From positions 1-64,000 of the forward strand of contig NZ_JACJPI010000064.1 of the NCBI RefSeq assembly GCF_014695975.1: a stretch of DNA of 64,000 nucleotides, read 5' to 3'. A model generated the notes under the pieces. The model ran no database searches. It had not been told where the DNA came from and was given only the letters and a program-made list of their open reading frames with translations. The position numbers were made by a program, and so were the translations under genes. Below, piece after piece: positions 33,308-42,898 of this stretch; within the stretch, counting starts at the first letter, position 1, and the number at the start of each line of letters is the position of its first letter. Source of the stretch: Leptolyngbya sp. FACHB-321 (lineage in GTDB: Bacteria; Cyanobacteriota; Cyanobacteriia; Leptolyngbyales; Leptolyngbyaceae).

Positions 33308-33943
33308 ATGGATACTCCTAACCAGATCTTGATTTTGTTTGCTCATCCAGCGCTCGAAAAATCGCGGATCAATCGGCAGTTGATTCGAGCCGTACAGGGT
33401 TTGGAATCCGTCACCATTCGTGATCTCTACGAGGTTTATCCCAACTTTCATATCGATGTCAAAGCAGAACAAGACCTGCTGCTGACACATGATGTGATTG
33501 TGTTTCAGCATCCGTTTTATTGGTATAGCAGTCCGGCGATGCTGAAGGAGTGGCAAGATCTAGTGCTGGAACATGGCTTTGCCTATGGGCATGGCGGCAC
33601 GGCTTTACGCGGTAAAAAATTCCTCACTGCCATCACAACGGGTGGGGACAAAGAAGCTTACTGCCAGAAGGGGTATAACCGTTTTACCATTCGTGAACTG
33701 CTGGTGCCCTTTGAGCAAACAGCAGGTCTATGCGGTATGGAGTATCTACCACCGTTTGTTGTGCAGGGAACACATCGCCTGCAAGAACGCCATCAAATCG
33801 ACCAGCACGCCGCAGACTACCGCGCGGTCATTACGGCACTACGGGACGACACGATCAATTGGGAACAGCTACGGCAACGAAAGCATTTGAACCCGAAACT
33901 CGATTGGCTGCTGAAACAACCAGAGGTGACACACTATGCATGA
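33308..33943 (+). CDS. KefF/KefG-like NAD(P)H-dependent flavodoxin-fold oxidoreductase
   Basis: A 211-residue quinone-reductase family protein. It starts ILILFAHPALEKSRINRQLI, has DVIVFQHPFYWYSSPAMLKEWQD and VLEHGFAYG, then TAITTGGDKEAYC, the KefF/KefG signature set. These proteins are cytoplasmic partners that activate Kef-type K+/H+ antiporters. The downstream gene encodes such an antiporter and overlaps it by eight bases. ATG 33308 is preferred to an in-frame ATG at 33257 because family similarity starts with MDTPNQILILFAHP. Confidence 0.87.
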   Translation: MDTPNQILILFAHPALEKSRINRQLIRAVQGLESVTIRDLYEVYPNFHIDVKAEQDLLLTHDVIVFQHPFYWYSSPAMLKEWQDLVLEHGFAYGHGGTALRGKKFLTAITTGGDKEAYCQKGYNRFTIRELLVPFEQTAGLCGMEYLPPFVVQGTHRLQERHQIDQHAADYRAVITALRDDTINWEQLRQRKHLNPKLDWLLKQPEVTHYA

Positions 33944-35828
33944 CGAAGGTTTCCTCTTTCAAGTCTTTATCTACCTGGTAGCGGCTGTCGCATCGGTGCC
34001 GATCGCCAAACGGCTAGGACTTGGTTCTGTGCTGGGCTATCTGATTGCAGGCGTGATCATTGGTCCGTTTGTGCTGAAGTTTGTCGGCGGCGAGGACGAA
34101 GATGTCATGCATTTCGCTGAATTTGGCGTAGTCATGATGCTGTTTTTGGTGGGGTTAGAACTGCAACCCTCGCTGCTGTGGCGGCTACGGCTCCCAATTT
34201 TGGGTTTGGGCGGCTTGCAGGTGCTAGTAACGTCGCTGGTGCTTGCCGCGATCGGCTTTGTGGCAGGGCTTCCCTGGCAAACAGCGCTTGCAGTAGGTTT
34301 GATTCTGGCGCAATCGTCTACAGCGATCGTCCTGCAAACTCTGAACGAAAAAGGACTCACGAAAACACAAGCCGGACAGTCTGCCTTCTCGGTGCTGCTG
34401 TTTCAGGATATTGCGGTCATTCCCATCCTGGCGCTCTTGCCGCTACTGGCGGCACCCGCAATCACGGCTATGAGTGCGATCGCCGATCGGGTGCTTTTAG
34501 TCGCAGCAGAGCAATCAGGCGGAGCGAGTGCAGGGTTACCCGCGTGGCAACAAGCGCTGCTAGTCATTGGCACAGTCGGCGGCATTATCCTGGGCGGACG
34601 GTTTCTCACGCGCCCGCTTTTTCGCTTTATTGCCACCACACAGCAGCGCGAAATTTTTACCGCCACGGCATTGCTCTTAGTGGTTGGCATTGCGCTAGCG
34701 ATGCAGCAGGTCGGGCTGTCTCCTGCATTGGGAACCTTTGTCGCAGGGGTTGTGCTGGCTGAAAACGAGTATCGCCATGAATTAGAAAGCGATATTGAGC
34801 CGTTTAAAGGCTTGTTGTTGGGGCTGTTTTTTATCTCCGTTGGAGCCAGCATCGACTTTAATCTCTTGATGCAGCAACCGCTGTTGATTCTGTGCCTGGT
34901 GCTGGTGCTGGCGATCGTCAAATTTGCCGTGTTGTTTGGGCTAGGGCGCGTCTTCCGGCTAGAAATGAGCCAAAGTCTGCTGTTTGGTTGTGCGCTGGCG
35001 CAAGGCGGCGAGTTTGGCTTTGTGCTGTTTTCCTTCGCAACTCAAAACAAAGTCCTTACCGAAGACGTAACCGGACCATTAGTGGTCGTTGTCGCGCTTT
35101 CGATGGCGCTCACCCCGTTGATCATGATCATTAACGATCGACTGATTCAACCACGCTTCGTTGCTGCCGAAATTGAAGCAGAAGCGGATGAAATTGATGA
35201 TGGCGAAACCCCTGTAATCATTGCTGGCTTTGGGCGCTTTGGGCAGATTGTGGGTCGGTTGCTTATTGCTAATGGGTTTGAAGCCACCGTCCTCGATCAC
35301 AGCCCGACTCAAATTGAACTGCTGCGACGGTTTGGCTTCAAGGTCTTTTATGGCGATGCCTCCCGGCTTGATTTACTTCATGCAGCAGGCGCACGGCACG
35401 CACGGCTTTTTGTAGTTGCCATTGACGATCGCGACCGATCGCTCCATGTGGTAGATCTGGTGCGAAAGCATTTTCCTCATCTCAAAATTCTGGCACGCGC
35501 GATCGATCGTCGTCATGCCTATGAGTTCATTCGGCGCGGTGTCGAAGTCGTACAGCGCGAAACCTTTGACTCTGCCCTTGAAATGGGAGAAGCAGCCCTC
35601 AAACTCCTCGGTACTCGTGCCTACAAGGCACACCGTTCTGCCCGCATCTTTAAAGCGCATGATGAGCAAGCCCTGTGGGAAATGGCAACTCTGGAAGACG
35701 ACACCCGGTTTGCCCGAGGGCAACAACTCCGGCAAGACCTTGAACGAGTGCTACGAGCAGACGATCGAGGCATGACCCACGATCTTGATGGAGCCTGGGA
35801 TACGACTGCTTTGCAGAAGGAAGTTTGA
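33936..35828 (+). CDS. Kef-type monovalent cation:proton antiporter (CPA2) with TrkA-N domain
   Basis: A 630-residue antiporter of the KefB/KefC type. About 12 transmembrane helices come first (AKRLGLGSVLGYLIAGVIIGPFVL, then LGTFVAGVVLAENEYRHELESDIEPFKG, and LFGCALAQGGEFGFVLF). A cytosolic RCK/TrkA-N domain starts near residue 425 with VIIAGFGRFGQIVGRLLIANGFEATVLDH, the NAD-binding motif. The C-terminal tail is charged. In E. coli the system protects against electrophiles by K+ efflux and acidification. It is translationally coupled to the KefG-like gene. Confidence 0.92.
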   Translation: MHDEGFLFQVFIYLVAAVASVPIAKRLGLGSVLGYLIAGVIIGPFVLKFVGGEDEDVMHFAEFGVVMMLFLVGLELQPSLLWRLRLPILGLGGLQVLVTSLVLAAIGFVAGLPWQTALAVGLILAQSSTAIVLQTLNEKGLTKTQAGQSAFSVLLFQDIAVIPILALLPLLAAPAITAMSAIADRVLLVAAEQSGGASAGLPAWQQALLVIGTVGGIILGGRFLTRPLFRFIATTQQREIFTATALLLVVGIALAMQQVGLSPALGTFVAGVVLAENEYRHELESDIEPFKGLLLGLFFISVGASIDFNLLMQQPLLILCLVLVLAIVKFAVLFGLGRVFRLEMSQSLLFGCALAQGGEFGFVLFSFATQNKVLTEDVTGPLVVVVALSMALTPLIMIINDRLIQPRFVAAEIEAEADEIDDGETPVIIAGFGRFGQIVGRLLIANGFEATVLDHSPTQIELLRRFGFKVFYGDASRLDLLHAAGARHARLFVVAIDDRDRSLHVVDLVRKHFPHLKILARAIDRRHAYEFIRRGVEVVQRETFDSALEMGEAALKLLGTRAYKAHRSARIFKAHDEQALWEMATLEDDTRFARGQQLRQDLERVLRADDRGMTHDLDGAWDTTALQKEV

Positions 35829-35928
35829 AGAAAGGTGGAAGGCAAAGGGCAGAAGGCAGAAGGTAAAAGAGAGTGTGGGGAATGGAGTAAAACTTTTAGC
35901 TTTCATCCTTTATCCTTTCCCTCTCCCC

Positions 35929-36882
35929 TCATCCTTTCTCCAACCCTCTCTCTCGACCTAGCAGCGCGACGCTTAACGTAACGATCGCCACTCCTGTTAT
36001 TTGCAAGCCATTCAGCGTTTCCTGGATCATCAACCAGGCAAGCACAACCGTCAGCGCGGGATTGCTAGCACCAATGATGGAAGCAGAGGTGGCACCAATC
36101 ATGCGAATGCCAATATTGTTGAGCAAATGTCCCGCAAAGGTGACGATCGCAGACAGCAAACCACCAATCCAGAGTGGGAGCCAGGGCAACGCTGTGCCAT
36201 GTTCCTGCCAAAACAACAGGCTGACTCCTGACAAAACCAGCGTGATCAAAAAACTGAGCCAGGTGAAGGGTACAGGATGGAACGTTTCAAAGCTCTTTTG
36301 GGCAACCACCGTGTAAAGAGCGTACGTAAGGCCCGAGGCAACCCCCGTCAGAATGCCAATTAACGTTGTCTGCTCAACCGCAGCGCTCGTGTGCGGCAAG
36401 GTGAGGATGCCGCCTAACAGCACAAGCCCCATCACGCTCCAACGAAAAGGGGTCGGGCGATCGCCAAACAAACGCCACGAAAAAAGCGCTGTAAAGACGG
36501 GATATGCAAAGAACAGCGTAATCGCAATGCCTACCGGAATCAGCCCCATCGACACGTAGAGCAGCGCCAGGTAGAGAAACATCAGCACACCACCGGCGAT
36601 CGCCCGTTGCAAAGTGGGGCGTTGCTCCAAGTAGCGTAACTGCCCAATCTCTTTCCAGGTCGGTGGATACAACGTAACAGCCAGGACTGCCATCAGCGGC
36701 ACTGCCAGCAGCATCCGCATAAACATTAGCAGAAACGAATTGGGCAACGTCGGCGCAACAAAGCCGCCCGTAGGGAACACACCCAAAACGGTTTGTTCGT
36801 TAAAGAGCACTCTGACAACGACGTTTTGAATACAAAAAAAGGCTGACGACAGTAGAACGATTAAAAAACCCAGCACTGGCAA
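35929..36882 (-). CDS. DMT-superfamily EamA transporter
   Basis: A 317-residue membrane protein with ten predicted helices in two EamA halves. The first half includes GGVLMFLYLALLYVSMGLIPVGIAITLFFAYPVFTALFSW and the second NNIGIRMIGATSASIIGASNPALTVVLAWLMIQETLN, typical of the drug/metabolite transporters. Substrate unknown. Start is TTG at 36882; no ATG fits upstream. It converges with the Kef antiporter, separated by about 100 bases of low-complexity repeat-like DNA. Confidence 0.85.
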   Translation of the reverse strand: MPVLGFLIVLLSSAFFCIQNVVVRVLFNEQTVLGVFPTGGFVAPTLPNSFLLMFMRMLLAVPLMAVLAVTLYPPTWKEIGQLRYLEQRPTLQRAIAGGVLMFLYLALLYVSMGLIPVGIAITLFFAYPVFTALFSWRLFGDRPTPFRWSVMGLVLLGGILTLPHTSAAVEQTTLIGILTGVASGLTYALYTVVAQKSFETFHPVPFTWLSFLITLVLSGVSLLFWQEHGTALPWLPLWIGGLLSAIVTFAGHLLNNIGIRMIGATSASIIGASNPALTVVLAWLMIQETLNGLQITGVAIVTLSVALLGRERGLEKG

Positions 36883-37106
36883 AAGTTATGAAGAACAGCC
36901 CAAACTGACTCAAACCCATTGCACACAATGGTTCAGAGGGTTCCTCTAGACGGTGATGGAAACCCTCGTTGAGCCTGCTTAAGGCTAACGTATCGCTTGC
37001 GTTGCCTGCTGCGTAGTGAGGATTAAAAAGCCTCTCTCAGGCCTCAAACGCCGCATGATTACAAACCAGGCAGTCGACATCACGCCACCAATGAAAGCAA
37101 CGGTTC

Positions 37107-37769
37107 TCAAGCATTACCAAACCGAAATGCCAACAGTGAAGGACGTAAACACAAATAGGCGAGCGGTCCCAACAGGGGCACCCACACTGCTAGATGAAAG
37201 AGTTGAGAATTGGGTGTCAGCCCACGTCGCGCCATATCATCCTGTAACAGGGTTGGGTAGGGAAACAATACACAGAAGAGACAGAAAGCAAGACTCATCC
37301 CATGCACAAACCGATTCGTTAAAAACTCCTGAGCAAAACCAGCCCAATCGCCCCATACAATGGCGTAAAGCATCAGAATCAGTGTGCTAATGCTTAGAAC
37401 GATGCCAGTCGTCTGCGAATCTAATACAGCAAGCCACGGATCTTTTTCACCCGAAAAGGATTGATTAGGCTGACGCAATGCCAGGTATGGAATGAGAGCA
37501 AATACACCAGTAGCGATCGAAGCAAGCATAAACATCCACGCAGGTAAAGACTGCATTCTCCCGTCTGCGAAAATAAGACAGCTATAGATTAAGAGCCAAA
37601 TACCCACCAGGCTAAACAGCGACAGGATAACTGGATTAATTGAAGGAAGTTTTCCTGCTAGTAGCGATTGAAGGGGCTGAAGCGTATCAGCCTGCAAGGG
37701 CGGTGCCAAAAAGAGCAAGTAAAGGATAAAACCCAGCCAAATTAACCAGAGCGTCAGCGAGCGAACCAT
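37107..37769 (-). CDS. Conserved membrane protein of unknown function
   Basis: A 220-residue protein with about six hydrophobic helices: a first helix LTLWLIWLGFILYLLFLAPPLQ that could also be a signal anchor, then LILMLYAIVWGDWAGFAQEFLTNRF and a C-terminal LAVWVPLLGPLAYLCLRPSLL. LTNRFVHGMSLAFC and PLLQDDMARRG-like sequence (LLQDDMARRG) sit between helices. It resembles proteins shared by cyanobacteria and plastids but no function is known to me. ATG at 37769. Confidence 0.7.
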   Translation of the reverse strand: MVRSLTLWLIWLGFILYLLFLAPPLQADTLQPLQSLLAGKLPSINPVILSLFSLVGIWLLIYSCLIFADGRMQSLPAWMFMLASIATGVFALIPYLALRQPNQSFSGEKDPWLAVLDSQTTGIVLSISTLILMLYAIVWGDWAGFAQEFLTNRFVHGMSLAFCLFCVLFPYPTLLQDDMARRGLTPNSQLFHLAVWVPLLGPLAYLCLRPSLLAFRFGNA

Positions 37770-38130
37770 GATGTGTGCCTCATTGCCTTACGCTTGATTG
37801 TTAAGGATGGAGATTTGCCAAACATACCCCTAAAGTTAGATCGGTAGGGCTTTGGAAGGCGATCGACGTCTTTTGGCATAAGCGCCAGAAGTACTTCGCT
37901 TAAGGACGCAGAGAATGAGTAAGGCAGGCATTGCACCTACCTTAACGATGTGAAGATGCCTTCAAAGCTCATGTGAATAAGTTTTAGGGAAATTGGGATT
38001 GAGCGATCGCACTCAAGCTGCAATTGTTGCAGTTAAACGGGGGCTGCCAATTTGTAAGCAAGCTCACCTAAGGTTTGCATCTGCATACCAACTACGCTTT
38101 TTCTCAGAGATAGCAGTGATTCTACGACGA
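37770..38130. other. Intergenic region, no gene seen
   Basis: About 360 bases between two membrane-protein genes on the same strand. One HIP1 site is present near 38003. No reading frame with coding character, no strong hairpin and no known regulatory RNA was seen; it probably carries only the promoter of the gene at 37107-37769. Confidence 0.4.
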
Positions 38131-38694
38131 CTACTTAGGCTGCCATGTCGAGAAGCTTGCAAGATGTCCCCAATAAGCGCCCAAGCCAATAAATGCAAAG
38201 ATGAGCGCTGCCACAAGTAACACAATGCTTCCAATCGTTCGCAAGAGCCGGTTTTCCTTGAGATGGAGGGCTGGTGCAGAAAAAATGCCTCCTAAGCCAA
38301 CTAAAACAAACCCAACGCCTGTCAGCAAAGGGGTTTTTGTTAATCCCAGGTTGATGATGCGAACGCCAATGAGCAGCGATACAAGCCCTGCAAAGAAGCC
38401 ATAAACGCCCAGAGTAAAGAGATCCCAACCCATTGCCAGCGTGAGTGAAGTTGCGGCAAAGAGAATGCCAAATAAGACAGTTGTTTCGCCAAAGGCAATA
38501 TTGAAGCTGCCAATAATGGGCCAAGTCAACGTCATATGTAAGCCAGTGACTAACGCGATCGCACCGACGACACCAAAGCCAGGCACCCAGCGTTTCTGAT
38601 TTGCCTCACCCAGCCCAAAGTAGACATAGGCAGCTAACAGGGCGAGTCCAGCCGCTAAGTTAATGAGCATGAGTGTAAGGTAATCGACAAACAT
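38131..38694 (-). CDS. DUF981-family membrane protein
   Basis: A 187-residue protein with six or so transmembrane helices: LTLMLINLAAGLALLAAYVYFGLG, GAIALVTGLHMTLTWPIIGSFNIAFGE, ETTVLFGILFAATSLTLAMGW, then two glycine-rich helices and a last IVLLVAALIFAFIGLGAYW. GLHMTLTWPIIGSFNIAFGE is the DUF981 pattern as I recall it. Function unknown. ATG 38694. Confidence 0.72.
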   Translation of the reverse strand: MFVDYLTLMLINLAAGLALLAAYVYFGLGEANQKRWVPGFGVVGAIALVTGLHMTLTWPIIGSFNIAFGETTVLFGILFAATSLTLAMGWDLFTLGVYGFFAGLVSLLIGVRIINLGLTKTPLLTGVGFVLVGLGGIFSAPALHLKENRLLRTIGSIVLLVAALIFAFIGLGAYWGHLASFSTWQPK

Positions 38695-38933
38695 GAGACT
38701 GCCTCCAAATGAATGTTTAGTTTTACCGGAACTTAGACAACTGAAGCAAAATGCTTATTGCCTTTTTGTACGTCAGTTTAGGCTTCCTGAAGCCCTACAA
38801 CAACAGCATCTATCCACTAACCTCAGAATCTTGCCAAGACTTCGCAACCCTATCACCTTCAAACGCTCATCAGGCTAACTTTGTAATGACTGTTTAACCT
38901 GTATCAGGTGCTGCCTTTATTCCCCAGTGATGC

Positions 38934-39437
38934 TCAAGAGCAGTCGCCGCCGCCACTATCACTGCCACAGCCACCACCGCCCCAACCACCATCGCTGCCG
39001 AAGTTAGGGCTTCCATCTGAATACCCGACCGTAGCATTGCTGTAGTCAACGGTTGCTCGATAACCAAGCTTGTGTAGCAGCAATTGCAGGCGATCCACAG
39101 AAGCCACTGCAATTACCCCAAACGTAATAAAAAGTGCGCTCAAAAAACTGATGCTGCTTACTTGGGGGTTTTGTTCCTTCATTAGTACAGCCATGATTGA
39201 GGCGCTAACAATGGCTAAAAGCGCATAGGTGACCCAAAACTTAAGCGTTAAGAATGGAAAGAATGCAATCAGACTAATGATGAAAAAACTAGCGCCTAAG
39301 AATGTCAGGCTATCGAACTGCGGATTATCCCTATTCAGAAGAGCTATACCAATAACCAGAACCGCACTGACGAAAAACATGAAGAGCGCAGACTTAAGAT
39401 GACTTGCTTTAGAATTCGATTGGGTTTCTGAGTTCAT
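38934..39437 (-). CDS. Membrane protein with Gly/Cys/Ser-rich C-terminal tail
   Basis: A 167-residue protein. Four hydrophobic helices (ALFMFFVSAVLVIGIALL, FLGASFFIISLIAFFPFLTL, FWVTYALLAIVSASIMAVLM, FLSALFITFGVIAVASV) are followed by a soluble tail. The tail ends GWGGGGCGSDSGGGDCS, with two cysteines in a glycine-rich context, similar in look to tails of TPM/YgcG-like or DUF-type membrane proteins. The family was not recognised. ATG 39437; divergent from the DUF429 gene. Confidence 0.6.
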   Translation of the reverse strand: MNSETQSNSKASHLKSALFMFFVSAVLVIGIALLNRDNPQFDSLTFLGASFFIISLIAFFPFLTLKFWVTYALLAIVSASIMAVLMKEQNPQVSSISFLSALFITFGVIAVASVDRLQLLLHKLGYRATVDYSNATVGYSDGSPNFGSDGGWGGGGCGSDSGGGDCS

Positions 39438-39501
39438 ATTGATTAACCTCGATCGCGCCCTTTCATCAAACGCTAGCCTTTATTCTCGCACAGACCTTTA
39501 A

Positions 39502-40242
39502 ATGAAATTTTTGGGCATCGACTTGGGTTGGAGCTTCGGGGCAAGTGGGTTATGCTGCCTCGATTGGCAGGCTGGCAGGCTAGAACTGGTAGATTTGCGA
39601 CGAGAGGACGACACCGCAGCCATTCTTGCCTGGGTAGATGCCTGCGTAGCACCCGATGAATCTGGCGTGATTGCGGTTGATGCGCCAACGCTGATCCCCA
39701 ATGCAACCGGAATGCGGCTGTGCGATCGCCTCACGCACAAGCATTTTGGTCGCTACCATGCGGGTTCCTATCCTGCCAATTTGGGCTTGCCTTTTGCGGC
39801 ACGTACCGTTGCCTTTGGTTTGAGCCTGGAAGCAAAGGGATTCCACCATGCACCTACGATCGCACCGCAGCAGTCTGGGCGACACCAGATTGAGGTCTTT
39901 CCTCATCCCGCGATCGTCCATCTCTTTGGGCTAGAGCGAATCTTGAAATACAAAAAAGGCAAATTGGCAGACCGACGAGTGGAGCTAGCTCGGTTGCAGC
40001 AGTATCTGTGCGATCGACTTCCAGCCTTTGAACCAGCACTCGATATAAACCAAAGCAAACCCTTGCCAAACGAAATCCCGCTTAAAGGAACAGCTTTGAA
40101 AGCGTTGGAAGATCAATTGGATAGTCTCATATGTGCTTACGTCGCCGCGCACTGGTGGTACTGGGGTCTAGAGCGCAACATAGCCCTCGGCAACCTCACC
40201 GAAGGCTACATCATTGTTCCAAACCTAGTTACAGCGTCCTAA
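39502..40242 (+). CDS. DUF429-family protein
   Basis: A 246-residue protein of the RNase H-like DUF429 family. It begins MKFLGIDLGWSFGASGLCCLD, continues AVDAPTLIPNATGMRLCDRL, and has EVFPHPAIVHLFGLERILKYKKG and LDSLICAYVAAHWW. These acidic and aromatic positions are the conserved DUF429 pattern, where the fold suggests a nuclease-like or nucleotide-binding role; activity is not established. Starts at ATG 39502. Confidence 0.85.
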   Translation: MKFLGIDLGWSFGASGLCCLDWQAGRLELVDLRREDDTAAILAWVDACVAPDESGVIAVDAPTLIPNATGMRLCDRLTHKHFGRYHAGSYPANLGLPFAARTVAFGLSLEAKGFHHAPTIAPQQSGRHQIEVFPHPAIVHLFGLERILKYKKGKLADRRVELARLQQYLCDRLPAFEPALDINQSKPLPNEIPLKGTALKALEDQLDSLICAYVAAHWWYWGLERNIALGNLTEGYIIVPNLVTAS

Positions 40243-40337
40243 TCAGGCGAAGTAGAGCCGGGATAAGGCAGGAGGCAGAGGGCAGAAAGAAAGAGGAATG
40301 AGGAATGTGGATTCCCTTCTACCTCCTGCTTCTACCT

Positions 40338-40464
40338 TAAGAGATTTCTGAGAGAGAATGTACCGCTTGTAGGGAGCAGGTTTTGCCAGAAGCTTGGCTC
40401 ATAGCCGATCACGTTGGTATCAAACCTGCCCCTACAGGTCTTTTATTTGCTAGAAATCGCCTTG
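40338..40464 (-). mobile_element. MITE-like palindromic repeat, copy D
   Basis: AAGAGATTTCTGAGAGAGAATGTACC opens the element (a long inner match to copy B) and GCTAGAAATCGCCTT closes it. The inner arms TGTAGGGAGCAGGTTTTG and CAAACCTGCCCCTACA are complementary. Orientation as copy B. The surrounding 40243-40548 region otherwise holds only low-complexity GGCAGGAGGCAG-type and CTAACAAC-type debris. Confidence 0.85.
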
Positions 40465-40548
40465 AGAACCACAAACTTGTCTCTCGTTCAAACAAGAACT
40501 GTTACATCGTTCAATAATCAACAACTAACACTAACAACTAACAACCTC

Positions 40549-41718
40549 TTAGCTTACTGGAGGCACCTGCGGCAACGCCGGGTCTTGATCTAAATTGCCC
40601 ATGTTGGGAATATCGACCTCGCCCGTCGTTAGAAAGCGGAACGTTTCTTGATACAGGCTTTGCCAGAAGCGGTTGCTCATATTCTGGCTAACTTCTGTCG
40701 GGTCAACCATCGGATGTGGCACCAGATCCATAGCGCGGTAGAGATAGTAGCGGTTGCCGTCCTGCTCTGCGCCTGTCTTTTCGTAAAAGTCTTGATTTGT
40801 TTTGACGTCTGCTGCGTCTTCGTTTTCGGTCAGCACCATGAAAATGGGCACTTTTTTGAGCAAGTTGAGCGATGCAGGACTCATGACTACACCGCCGCCA
40901 AAGCGATCGGCTGCCGTAAAGCAACCCACTGGAAACAGCAGATTTGGATCCCAGCCCATTTCTTTAATGTCGAGCGGACCCGTGAGGTTGACGTATTGCC
41001 GCCGTTGCTCGTCATACACTCTTAATAAAGGCGCATAGACTACAGCCTTCCGCACGCGATCGGGCTTTGCTGCCGCCAATGCCAACGCTACGGCTCCACC
41101 TACCGATAAACCCACGGTATAGACCGCTCCAGGGATCGACGCGATATCTGCCAGCCGAGCCTTTGCGTGGGTCAGGTACTCCAAATGGGACGAGGTGAAG
41201 TATTCATCGAAATCGGGATCGTCGTAGGTCTCGATCGACTGCACAATATCCAATAGGCGTGGCTCGATGCTTACTAACCGCTTGACTAATGCGGCTTGCT
41301 GCAACGGGTTCGGTTGGGCGGCAACATTAGGATTGCTAGCAAGGTTAGCAAAGTAAGTCTGTAACACTGGATCTTGTGCCACTTTTGCCTTCAGCGGCAC
41401 GGCAATTTCGGGCTTGAGGTCAACTTGCGCCCAGTTTCTAGCAGGATTAAGCAGCGAATGCCCAAAGATTGACGGCTGGTAGACATTGAACCCGTTTTGG
41501 AACAAGTAATCCGCCAAGCGCCACATTTGATGCGGTTTGGCGCTGAACCCATGAAACAGCATCACCGTACCGAGAATGGGTTTCCCAGGCTCATGAAATA
41601 AGTAGTAGGGATAAGCACCCTCGCGTCGATCGGGGTGGCTAGCAAGGCTAGTAATGTAAGCAGCGATCGCCTGCTTTGCCTGGTCAAGTTGCGTTGCTGT
41701 AGGGGTTACAGATGGCAT
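40549..41718 (-). CDS. Alpha/beta-hydrolase fold protein
   Basis: A 389-residue hydrolase. TVMLFHGFSAKPHQMWRLADYL contains the oxyanion HGF segment. The nucleophile elbow is YTVGLSVGGAVALALAAAKP (Gly-x-Ser-x-Gly), followed by KAVVYAPLL. FMVLTENEDAADVKT should hold the catalytic Asp and LVPHPMVDPTE the catalytic His. No signal peptide or lipase-specific lid is obvious. Substrate unknown; probably an esterase or lysophospholipase-type enzyme. ATG 41718. Confidence 0.8.
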   Translation of the reverse strand: MPSVTPTATQLDQAKQAIAAYITSLASHPDRREGAYPYYLFHEPGKPILGTVMLFHGFSAKPHQMWRLADYLFQNGFNVYQPSIFGHSLLNPARNWAQVDLKPEIAVPLKAKVAQDPVLQTYFANLASNPNVAAQPNPLQQAALVKRLVSIEPRLLDIVQSIETYDDPDFDEYFTSSHLEYLTHAKARLADIASIPGAVYTVGLSVGGAVALALAAAKPDRVRKAVVYAPLLRVYDEQRRQYVNLTGPLDIKEMGWDPNLLFPVGCFTAADRFGGGVVMSPASLNLLKKVPIFMVLTENEDAADVKTNQDFYEKTGAEQDGNRYYLYRAMDLVPHPMVDPTEVSQNMSNRFWQSLYQETFRFLTTGEVDIPNMGNLDQDPALPQVPPVS

Positions 41719-42104
41719 TATGCAAAATACTCCTGGGGGCTAGACGGATAAACCGGGTTGCTTGAGAAACGCTAACGCTTCAGGCATAGACTCACGATCG
41801 AGTCCTTTATCAGGACAAACTACCCTTCGCCTTGACGTTAAGAAGCTAAAAGAAGCTAAGCGTTTGGAACGGGTATTGTGTTGCCTGCATAGTTACAACT
41901 ACAAACCTCGCCCAGATTATTCCGCACATCAGAAGATATTGCAATTGCTGCACGCGACGGTTCCCATGTCCCATTAAACCGCTCTGCCATTTCCTACTAA
42001 AATTCCCCGCTCTCAGTAAATGCTCTGGCTCACAATTGCCAAAGCCTCCACTAACAGCGGGGAAGCTATTTTACGAACGGTTCTGTGCCCTGCTCTCTAG
42101 GCGT
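41719..42104. other. Intergenic region with doubtful small ORF
   Basis: The 386 bases between the hydrolase and apcD contain the apcD terminator hairpin and a plus-strand frame (TTG 41762 to 41977, 71 codons, including LRLDVKKLKEAKRLERVLCCLHSYNYK). The peptide has plausible composition but no start of quality and no recognised family, so it is not called as a gene. Confidence 0.35.
42003..42064 (-). terminator. Probable apcD terminator
   Basis: Downstream of the apcD stop, TTCCCCGCT at 42056-42064 (as read on minus) pairs with AGCGGGGAA at 42003-42011, followed by TTTTAG. The 44-base loop is long, so confidence is moderate. Confidence 0.4.
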
Positions 42105-42590
42105 TCAAGACATAGCTTGAATAATATAATCAAAGTAGGGCATGGCTTCTGCCGCATCATCTGTCGAAAGTAGCTCTAGAGAAGCCGCTTTCAGGCAGCG
42201 AATGGCTTCTGCCATACCAGGAACAGGTACACCCAGAGCGTTGTACATTTCTCGTGCACCGACCAGACCAATCGCTTCGATCGGTTGCTTATCTCCTGCT
42301 AGAACACCATACGTCACCAGACGCAGGTACCAGCCATAATCACGCAGGCACAGGGCACGCTGCTTGTCGCCATAGGCATTGCCGCCAGGAGCGATAAAGT
42401 CTGGGCGCTTTTTCCAAAGTTGCTTACTGGCTTGCTGCACAATTTTTTTCTCATTTTCCGATAGCGTTGCCGCAATGCGGGTACGCTGCTCGCCCGTTTG
42501 AAAAAATCCTTGCAAGCCCTGAAGCTCACCCGTGGTGGGATAACGCAGTTCATCGTCGGCTTGCAGAATGACTTGGCTAACTACACTCAT
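42105..42590 (-). CDS. apcD: Allophycocyanin alpha-B subunit
   Basis: ApcD is the special alpha-type allophycocyanin of the phycobilisome core that acts as a terminal emitter, mainly towards photosystem I. The 161-residue sequence starts [24 protein letters not shown], and has [28 protein letters not shown] and [34 protein letters not shown], with the bilin-binding cysteine in [10 protein letters not shown]. The C-terminus [14 protein letters not shown] is typical of ApcD rather than ApcA or ApcF. It is monocistronic, as in most cyanobacteria. Confidence 0.96.
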   Translation of the reverse strand: MSVVSQVILQADDELRYPTTGELQGLQGFFQTGEQRTRIAATLSENEKKIVQQASKQLWKKRPDFIAPGGNAYGDKQRALCLRDYGWYLRLVTYGVLAGDKQPIEAIGLVGAREMYNALGVPVPGMAEAIRCLKAASLELLSTDDAAEAMPYFDYIIQAMS

Positions 42591-42627
42591 AATTATGGTT
42601 GTGTCTCTGCGGATATCTCTTTGTAGT

Positions 42628-42876
42628 TTAACGACTCAAGGGGACACAGCGAAAGGGTAGAGAAAAAACCCTGAGCACAGTTTTACAATAGTTAACATTT
42701 GCGTTAGAGAAGAAGGAGCCGGAAGTGGGGGTGAAAAAGGCGATCGCGCCCCCTTTCGTCCCCTTGGTTTCAGCAGAATAGTGTTGCTCTACCGCCATCC
42801 ACTCATCTAAGACTTCGTGGAGCCCGCCTTGCTGAGAGAGTTGATAGTATGGAGGCTTACAGTAATTTTGAAGCAT
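42628..42876 (-). CDS. Doubtful small ORF upstream of apcD
   Basis: An 82-codon frame beginning [34 protein letters not shown]. The first ~45 codons have protein-like composition and include one HIP1 site; the rest is weak. It lies on the same strand, upstream of apcD. It could be a small conserved protein or chance. The surrounding 42591-42898 region also has to hold the apcD and rlmD promoters. Confidence 0.3.
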   Translation of the reverse strand: MLQNYCKPPYYQLSQQGGLHEVLDEWMAVEQHYSAETKGTKGGAIAFFTPTSGSFFSNANVNYCKTVLRVFSLPFRCVPLSR

Positions 42877-42898
42877 CGTTCACACTGAAGGCGACAGA

